Source: Salirhabdus euzebyi (GTDB taxonomy: Bacteria; Bacillota; Bacilli; Bacillales; Alkalibacillaceae). From it: a stretch of DNA of 64,000 nt. The DNA lies in the NCBI RefSeq assembly GCF_014207435.1, contig NZ_JACHGH010000006.1:1-64000 (forward strand), written 5' to 3'. This document shows positions 59,910 through 64,000 of the stretch, one piece after another. The notes beneath the pieces were generated by a model. The model did not search any database, had not been told where the DNA came from, and saw only the letters and a program-made list of their open reading frames with translations. The stretch's first letter is position 1, and each line of letters starts with the position of its first letter. A program made the position numbers and the translations under genes.

Positions 59910-60839
59910 ATGAGGGTAGTAGACAATATTGCAGACCTAATAGGGAATACCCCATTAGTTAAGTTAAATAAAATTGGCCCCAAAAATGGAGCGGCCATTT
60001 ACTTGAAATTAGAAATGTTTAATCCAAGTAAAAGTGTTAAAGATCGTGCAGCATATAACATGATAGTAAAGGCAGAGCAGGAGGGGTTATTACATAAAGG
60101 AGCTACAATTATTGAACCTACTAGCGGAAACACGGGGATAGGTTTAGCGATGAACGCAGCTGCTCGAGGTTATAGGGCGATTCTCGTTATGCCTGATACT
60201 GCAACCGAAGAACGTATTAAGCTAATGAAAGCTTACGGAGCAAAAATTGTTTTAACACCTGGAGCGGAAAAAATGCCAGGTGCAATTGAGAAAGCGAAGG
60301 AATTAGTAAATAAAACACCAAATAGCTTTATGCCCCTACAGTTTGACAACATAGCTAATTCAGACGCCCATCGTGGAACGACAGCAAAAGAAATCATAGA
60401 TGCTATGGAGGAGATTGGTAAACCGTTGTCTGCATTTGTTGCAACAGCAGGTACAGGTGGAACAATTACCGGGACAGGTGAGGAATTGAAAAAGTATTTT
60501 AAAAATCTAAGCATACACGTCGTGGAGCCTGCTGGTTCCCCTGTCCTTTCAGGAGGAAAACCAGGTAAACATAAGCTAGTCGGAACTAGCCCAGGATTTA
60601 TCCCAAATATTTTAAATCAACAGGTATATGATGAAATTTTTAAAATTAAGGATGAGGAGGCCTATGAAATAACAAGAAGGTTAGCTAAGGAAGAGGGAAT
60701 ATTAGTTGGAGCTTCCGCAGGTGCTTCTTGCTTTGCAGCAATAGAAGTAGCAAAAAGAAAAACTCCAGAGGAAGTCGTTGTTGCTATTGCTCCTGACACA
60801 GGGGAAAGGTATTTAACTGGAGATTTATTTGAAAAATAA
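59910..60839 (+). CDS. cysK: Cysteine synthase family protein (O-acetylserine sulfhydrylase)
   Basis: A PLP fold-type II enzyme of 309 residues that makes cysteine from O-acetylserine and sulfide. The PLP lysine is Lys44 in NPSKSVKDRAAYN, the phosphate loop is TAGTGGTITGTGEEL, and the substrate loop is EPTSGNTGIGLAM. The ending VAIAPDTGERYLTGDLF and the TSPGFIPNIL segment make a YtkP-type paralogue as likely as CysK itself. The ATG follows AAAGGA. Upstream, TAAAAT with a TGG extension (59868-59876) and a TTGACG 20 bases before it may be the promoter. Confidence 0.85.
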   Translation: MRVVDNIADLIGNTPLVKLNKIGPKNGAAIYLKLEMFNPSKSVKDRAAYNMIVKAEQEGLLHKGATIIEPTSGNTGIGLAMNAAARGYRAILVMPDTATEERIKLMKAYGAKIVLTPGAEKMPGAIEKAKELVNKTPNSFMPLQFDNIANSDAHRGTTAKEIIDAMEEIGKPLSAFVATAGTGGTITGTGEELKKYFKNLSIHVVEPAGSPVLSGGKPGKHKLVGTSPGFIPNILNQQVYDEIFKIKDEEAYEITRRLAKEEGILVGASAGASCFAAIEVAKRKTPEEVVVAIAPDTGERYLTGDLFEK

Positions 60840-60885
60840 AAGAAGCAAAGGGAAATTGCTTAAAGTTCCCTTTGCTTCTTTTTTA
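60840..60885. terminator. Bidirectional terminator
   Basis: AAGAAGCAAAGGGAA (60840-60854) and TTCCCTTTGCTTCTT (60866-60880) form a perfect 15-bp stem followed by TTTT. It serves cysK and the convergent SASP-like gene. Confidence 0.9.
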
Positions 60886-61080
60886 TTAAAAGTTATGCTG
60901 ATTATTTATTTCATTCTGAACTTCTTCTATATTCGTGTTACTATATTTTGCCGTATCCCTACCACCAGTCGTTTTGGCAATAAGCTCTTTTGCCTCATTG
61001 TAAGAAAGTCCAGATTGGGCATTTTTTTCTTTTACGTCATTTATATTTGTACCTACACGTGTGAAATGGTTGTCACTCAC
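60886..61080 (-). CDS. SASP-like protein (gamma-type spore protein pattern)
   Basis: A 64-residue, hydrophilic, Asn/Lys/Glu-rich protein. TNINDVKEKNAQSG near the start and TNIEEVQNEINN near the end are imperfect copies of the TN-x-x-x-V-K-x-x-N pattern found in gamma-type small acid-soluble spore proteins. The middle (LSYNEAKELIAKTTGGRDT) is not repetitive. Storage of amino acids for germination is the known role of the gamma type. It starts with GTG 7 bases after GGAGG. No SigG promoter is convincing, so the assignment is tentative. Confidence 0.65.
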   Translation of the reverse strand: MSDNHFTRVGTNINDVKEKNAQSGLSYNEAKELIAKTTGGRDTAKYSNTNIEEVQNEINNQHNF

Positions 61081-61106
61081 TTTTAACCCTCCTTCATATC
61101 AAACAT

Positions 61107-61158
61107 AAAAAGACGGTGCAGTCGTCATAAGATACAACAAGACGCTAGGACCCCGTCT
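61107..61158 (-). other. Hairpin with T-run upstream of the SASP-like gene
   Basis: On the minus strand AGACGG pairs with CCGTCT around a partly self-complementary loop, followed by TTTTTATG, only about 25 bases before the GTG. It looks like a terminator or attenuator in the leader of the SASP-like gene. Confidence 0.4.
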
Positions 61159-61292
61159 CCTTTATAGGTTTTCCTAAAGGGAGTAGTTAAAACAAAGTTT
61201 CTCGTTCTAAGCCCGGAATAAAATAGGGCAAGAAAACAAAAATTAATAATTACATCCTTGAAATTAGCAAAAGGTTTATTAGGAGGTAAGAA

Positions 61293-61799
61293 ATGCTCCA
61301 AAAATGGTTTGGGAAAGAGGCGTCTAAGTTAACAAAAACAGAAACGATCATTGCTCCGATTTCAGGAGATTTAATACCCATTGAAAAGGTTCCAGATCCA
61401 ACTTTTTCAGAAAAACTAATTGGAGAAGGGGTTGCGATAAAACCAAATGAAGGGGAAGTTGTTTCACCAATTGATGGAGAAGTTATCCAACTCTTCCCAA
61501 CAAAACATGCTATTGCCTTAAGGGGTAACTCGGGTGTGGAATTGTTAATTCATATTGGCTTGGGTACGGTTAATTTGAATGGGGAAAGCTTTCATTCCTT
61601 TGTAACGCAAGGGCAAAAGGTATCTGTTGGAGATAAACTTTTATCATTTAACTTAAATTTAATTAATCAAAAGGTACAAAGTTCATTAACTCCAACAATT
61701 ATTACGAATTATTCCATTGTGGATACACTAGAGATAGCGGACCGTAAGGAAGTAAAGGGCGGGGAAACGGAAATAATGCAAATACACATAAACCAATAA
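61293..61799 (+). CDS. PTS glucose-type EIIA (YpqE/Crr-like)
   Basis: A 168-residue EIIA(Glc)-fold protein. The catalytic histidines are His72 (FPTKHAIAL) and His87 (VELLIHIGLGT), matching His75 and His90 of E. coli Crr. Other marks are APISGDLIPIEKVPDPTF and GVAIKPNEGEVVSP. It has no EIIBC neighbour, as with B. subtilis YpqE, so it would act in trans on an EIIBC lacking its own EIIA. The last about 18 residues are extra and polar. The ATG follows AGGAGG. Confidence 0.88.
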   Translation: MLQKWFGKEASKLTKTETIIAPISGDLIPIEKVPDPTFSEKLIGEGVAIKPNEGEVVSPIDGEVIQLFPTKHAIALRGNSGVELLIHIGLGTVNLNGESFHSFVTQGQKVSVGDKLLSFNLNLINQKVQSSLTPTIITNYSIVDTLEIADRKEVKGGETEIMQIHINQ

Positions 61800-61828
61800 A
61801 AAAACCTTCCAAGCAGGAAGGTTTTTTA
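61800..61828. terminator. Bidirectional terminator
   Basis: AAAAACCTTCC, loop AAGCA, GGAAGGTTTTT forms a strong hairpin with T-runs on both strands. It serves the EIIA gene and the convergent membrane protein gene. Confidence 0.88.
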
Positions 61829-61838
61829 CATATAACCA

Positions 61839-62210
61839 TTATTTTGATTCTTTAATTTTTAAAACGACTCCTACTACTAAGACAAATGATGCAACAAGTG
61901 CTAAGTAAAGACCAGTTCCGGCAGCATTAATTGTTTCTCCGAATAAACTCTCGGATTTAGAAGATAGGAAATAAAATAAAAATACAACAGAAATAATAGA
62001 CGTTGCCAAGCCTGCAATTGCGTTAATTGGTTTGTTGGCAAAAGCTACATATAAAGGATAAGCAAAAAGAATAAGTACTAAATACCCTTCTTGTTGAAAT
62101 CCACTTACTGAAAAGATTCCAAGGTCAACCCATGGTAAGAATAATGAAATGATTAGTGCAATACCAGCGATTACAATTACGCTACCGCCTTTTCCCCACT
62201 TTTGTAACAT
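61839..62210 (-). CDS. Small membrane protein, function unknown
   Basis: A 123-residue protein with four predicted membrane segments (IVIAGIALIISLFLPW, YLVLILFAYPLYVAF, IAGLATSIISVVFLFYF, YLALVASFVLVVGVVL). A short polar N-terminus (MLQKWGKGG) precedes them. It contains no recognisable motif. The ATG at 62210 follows GGGAGAG; the in-frame extension to 62249 lacks a site. It is monocistronic. Confidence 0.7.
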   Translation of the reverse strand: MLQKWGKGGSVIVIAGIALIISLFLPWVDLGIFSVSGFQQEGYLVLILFAYPLYVAFANKPINAIAGLATSIISVVFLFYFLSSKSESLFGETINAAGTGLYLALVASFVLVVGVVLKIKESK

Positions 62211-62413
62211 AAATATCTCTCCCTTTAGTAAATTTATGTAGTTGAACATTACTATTGTAATCGATAATGATTAATTTTCCTATAAAAAATTGAAAGAAAT
62301 TGTCGAAATGCCAAAAGCTTGGGAATATTGAGACTATTTAACAATAAAACATAGATAAACGAAAATGATAAATTATATGAGGAAAGGTAAGGAATCTTAT
62401 TCACATATACAAA

Positions 62414-62436
62414 TAAAAAGAAGGGATAATCCCTCC
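62414..62436 (-). terminator. Terminator of ypmS
   Basis: On the minus strand GGAGGGA-TTA-TCCCTTC is followed by TTTTTATTT, just behind the ypmS stop. Confidence 0.75.
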
Positions 62437-62440
62437 TTTT

Positions 62441-63061
62441 TTAAAATGGATAATTAAAATGAAATGCTTTATTTGGAACAGTTAGTTTAAAAGATAGGCG
62501 ATTTCTTTTTAGATTGAATGACTCAACAGCTACATTAAAATTACTTCTAATTTTCATTTCGGTTACGGCAGCATAGATACTCTCATCTCCTGGGTTTACG
62601 ATCACCCATTCAGGCATAGGATAGTTCTTCTTTACGTAATCTAGTACTTTTTTATTTGGTAACTCCAGTCTTCCTAATGTAATGGACTGAAGTTTTAAGT
62701 TTAAATCACCATTTTCTTGAACTTCTGGAGTAAAACTTGCTGTAAGTGGTATGTCTTTTTCAAACGCAAGAATAGTGCCAATAAGCTTGACACTGTCATC
62801 TATCGATATAGCATAATCAATATCAGTGTGCTCAGAAAGTTCTTCTAGATAAGTATTAATTAGTCGGTTTAAATTTTGTTTTGTGGAAGATATAGTGAAT
62901 TCAGCTTGCCCTTTATCGATATTTTCTTTTGATTCGATTTTTTCTCCTGCTAATGGTAGGAATATGAGTAACAGAAGCCAGATAATAACAACGGCATTAA
63001 TGCCCATTAAGCCAAAGAATAAAGCCTTCCATTTATTTTTTATCTTTATTTTTTCAAACAT
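62441..63061 (-). CDS. ypmS: YpmS-family membrane-anchored protein (DUF2140)
   Basis: A 206-residue protein with one N-terminal membrane anchor (about 12-40: FFGLMGINAVVIIWLLLLIF) and an outward-facing beta-rich domain. The segments TISSTKQNLNRLINTYLEEL, ILAFEKDIPLTASFTPEVQE and LTVPNKAFHFNYPF are characteristic of YpmS. The function is not well defined. In B. subtilis ypmS directly follows ypmR; here a ypmR-like gene lies upstream on the same strand but more than 700 bases away. The ATG at 63061 follows TTGGGG. Confidence 0.85.
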   Translation of the reverse strand: MFEKIKIKNKWKALFFGLMGINAVVIIWLLLLIFLPLAGEKIESKENIDKGQAEFTISSTKQNLNRLINTYLEELSEHTDIDYAISIDDSVKLIGTILAFEKDIPLTASFTPEVQENGDLNLKLQSITLGRLELPNKKVLDYVKKNYPMPEWVIVNPGDESIYAAVTEMKIRSNFNVAVESFNLKRNRLSFKLTVPNKAFHFNYPF

Positions 63062-63165
63062 ATTTATCCCCAATTCACTTTTTTTAAGTATCATTTTGTA
63101 TAAATTGTCGTCATTGCATCACAGTTGATAGTAAATCTGACGTAACTAATAAGTGCGAATCAAAC

Positions 63166-63281
63166 TACTTCGGAAATACACTACGCTTACCGCTTGCTCC
63201 CACTTGAGCCTCCTCACTCGCAAAGAACGCTCGTTATGGGGTCTTAACCTCTTCGCTGTCCTACGTGTATTTCCTTCGCTA
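63166..63281. repeat. Family C palindromic repeat, copy 2
   Basis: Its ends are CGGAAATACAC and GTGTATTTCC. The core TGAGCCTCCTCACTCGCAAA with AGAACGCTCGTTATGGGGTC is nearly identical to copy 1 at 26685-26807. No ORF is present. Confidence 0.8.
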
Positions 63282-63425
63282 TGAATGTGCGCAGTATTCT
63301 ATCCTAATTAATTAGAGAGAAAGACTATTGAAAATATATATATAGGTAATAAGAAATCTTCATGCAATTTTTTAAGGTTGTACTTGGTGGTCTTATTACT
63401 ACTCTTTAATCAAATAGCCATTAAT

Positions 63426-63542
63426 AGCGTAGGCTGAATACTTCGAGAACCTTAGGGTTCCTAGTGAGCCTCCTCGACCTCGTCTTTGGGTTCTTAATTT
63501 AGGTCACTAATCCCGCAGGAGTCCCCGTATTCTGCCTACGCT
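63426..63542. repeat. Family C palindromic repeat, copy 3
   Basis: The ends AGCGTAGGCTGAATAC and GTATTCTGCCTACGCT are inverted with one mismatch. The interior keeps GTGAGCCTCCTCG and CCCGCAGGAGTCC found in copy 1, but the termini differ in sequence from copies 1 and 2. Confidence 0.75.
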
Positions 63543-63626
63543 GATATAGATTTTTCTGATTAAGTTTGACACGTGAGATCATTATGTTTTGGGAATTCTT
63601 CGCGTTTCTACAAACCACTTAATTAA

Positions 63627-63747
63627 GCTGCGGAAACATGCGATACTCCTATGGGAGAGGCAAGAGTCTAAAGGCCCCGCAGTGAGCGCTCTTGGCTTGT
63701 GAGGAGGTTGAAGCCTTGCCCATGGAAAGCGAGTATTTTTCCGCGGT
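63627..63747. repeat. Family C-like palindromic repeat, copy 4
   Basis: The ends GCTGCGGAAA and TTTCCGCGGT are inverted with two mismatches. The interior carries GGAGGTTGAAGCC and the CCGCAGTGAGCGCTCTT palindrome. It is the most divergent copy and stops about 50 bases from the ypmR-like stop codon. Confidence 0.6.
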
Positions 63748-63795
63748 GACGGACTACCACTCATCTTGTACAGGATCGGTTTCAAAAATCTCTTT

Positions 63796-64000
63796 TTAAT
63801 TGCTGACCCTGCGATAGGTTGATGTGATGTATTCCATTACTCGATCAGCTATTTTTTCGTAGCCTAAGGCATTTGGATGAAAATTATCAGCTGAAAATAA
63901 GTGGTCTTCTGTATTTTGAAACACATCTTTAATTGGAATGAAAGTAGCGTTATGATCAGCTTCAATTACTCTTCTACCTCTTGTGTTCCAATCATTAACA
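63796..64000 (-). CDS. SGNH/GDSL hydrolase (YpmR-like), C-terminal part only
   Basis: The last 67 codons of a gene that runs off the right edge, read on the minus strand. The peptide ends NFHPNALGYEKIADRVMEYI plus a short tail. DNFHPN supplies the Asp-x-x-His of block V of SGNH esterases. GDSL-type YpmR precedes ypmS in B. subtilis, which supports this identity. The catalytic Ser lies outside the window. Confidence 0.75.
   Translation of the reverse strand, partial: VNDWNTRGRRVIEADHNATFIPIKDVFQNTEDHLFSADNFHPNALGYEKIADRVMEYITSTYRRVSN

Larger units (their letters stand above)
63062..63795. other. Long intergenic region filled with palindromic repeats
   Basis: A 734-base gap between two same-strand genes that are neighbours in related Bacillus. 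It contains family C copies 2, 3 and 4 and no supported gene. The pieces between the repeats (63282-63425 and 63543-63626) show nothing recognisable. Confidence 0.7.

Noticed and set aside
63582-63785. A 67-codon minus-strand frame in the last intergenic region
   Set aside because: It is made almost wholly of a family C palindromic repeat and lacks a ribosome binding site.

Overview
The window is AT-rich chromosomal DNA from an endospore-forming member of the Bacillaceae (Bacillus or a close relative). The basis is the gene content: an argCJB operon, menA, helD, a YdeB/CarD-type regulator, yvgN, a mannose PTS/manA locus, ypmS next to a ypmR-like gene, and small acid-soluble spore proteins (a clear SspH and a second SASP-like protein). 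Strong GGAGG-type ribosome binding sites, GTG/TTG starts and dense rho-independent terminators fit the same group. No rRNA, tRNA, CRISPR array, transposase or prophage gene was seen. The species cannot be named from the sequence alone.

Layout. 1-3 kb: a small Gly/Tyr/Trp-rich protein, a YjaZ-like putative zinc protease, a SAM methyltransferase and a YiiX/YycO-like papain-fold protein. 3.2-6.3 kb: argC-argJ-argB behind a sigma-A promoter that overlaps an arginine-operator-like repeat. 6.3-9 kb: an MFS exporter, a DUF421 protein and a Nudix hydrolase broken by one in-frame stop. 9.2-14.2 kb: a metabolic/transport cluster (HcxA/YbdH-type dehydrogenase, HisC-type aminotransferase, NMT1/SsuA-type ABC importer), then purU. 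15-25 kb: a zinc-peptidase-like lipoprotein, a class C beta-lactamase-family hydrolase, a homodimer-type ABC exporter, a PhoD-like phosphatase, menA and a MATE exporter. 25-36.7 kb: SnoaL-like protein, YvgN, CarD, FAH-family enzyme, split ThrE exporter, alpha/beta hydrolase, OsmC, HAD phosphatase, amidase and HelD. 36.9-42.3 kb: a heterodimeric ABC exporter and a BCCT transporter with a SigB-type promoter. 42.9-47.8 kb: a ManR-like regulator, fructose-family PTS EIIBC and EIIA, and manA. 48-53.5 kb: an MhqD-like esterase, a BBE-type flavin oxidase, a B12 photoreceptor repressor (LitR/CarH type), an MBL-TetR-YrdB operon and YckD. 53.6-64 kb: sspH, threonine aldolase, a dihydroorotate-dehydrogenase-like barrel fused to a duplicated membrane domain, an amidase/MFS pair, cysteine synthase, a SASP-like gene, glucose-type EIIA, ypmS, and the 3' end of a ypmR-like lipase gene running off the right edge.

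Three families of short non-coding repeats are interspersed. Family A (180 bp, plus one truncated copy) and family B (94 bp, plus one deleted copy) both sit directly behind the T-tract of intrinsic terminators. Family C (about 120 bp imperfect palindromes) lies in intergenic space and separates ypmR from ypmS. The most novel candidates are the membrane-anchored DHODH-like protein, the terminator-associated repeats, the LitR-type photoreceptor with matching operator repeats, and the dehydrogenase/aminotransferase/ABC cluster.
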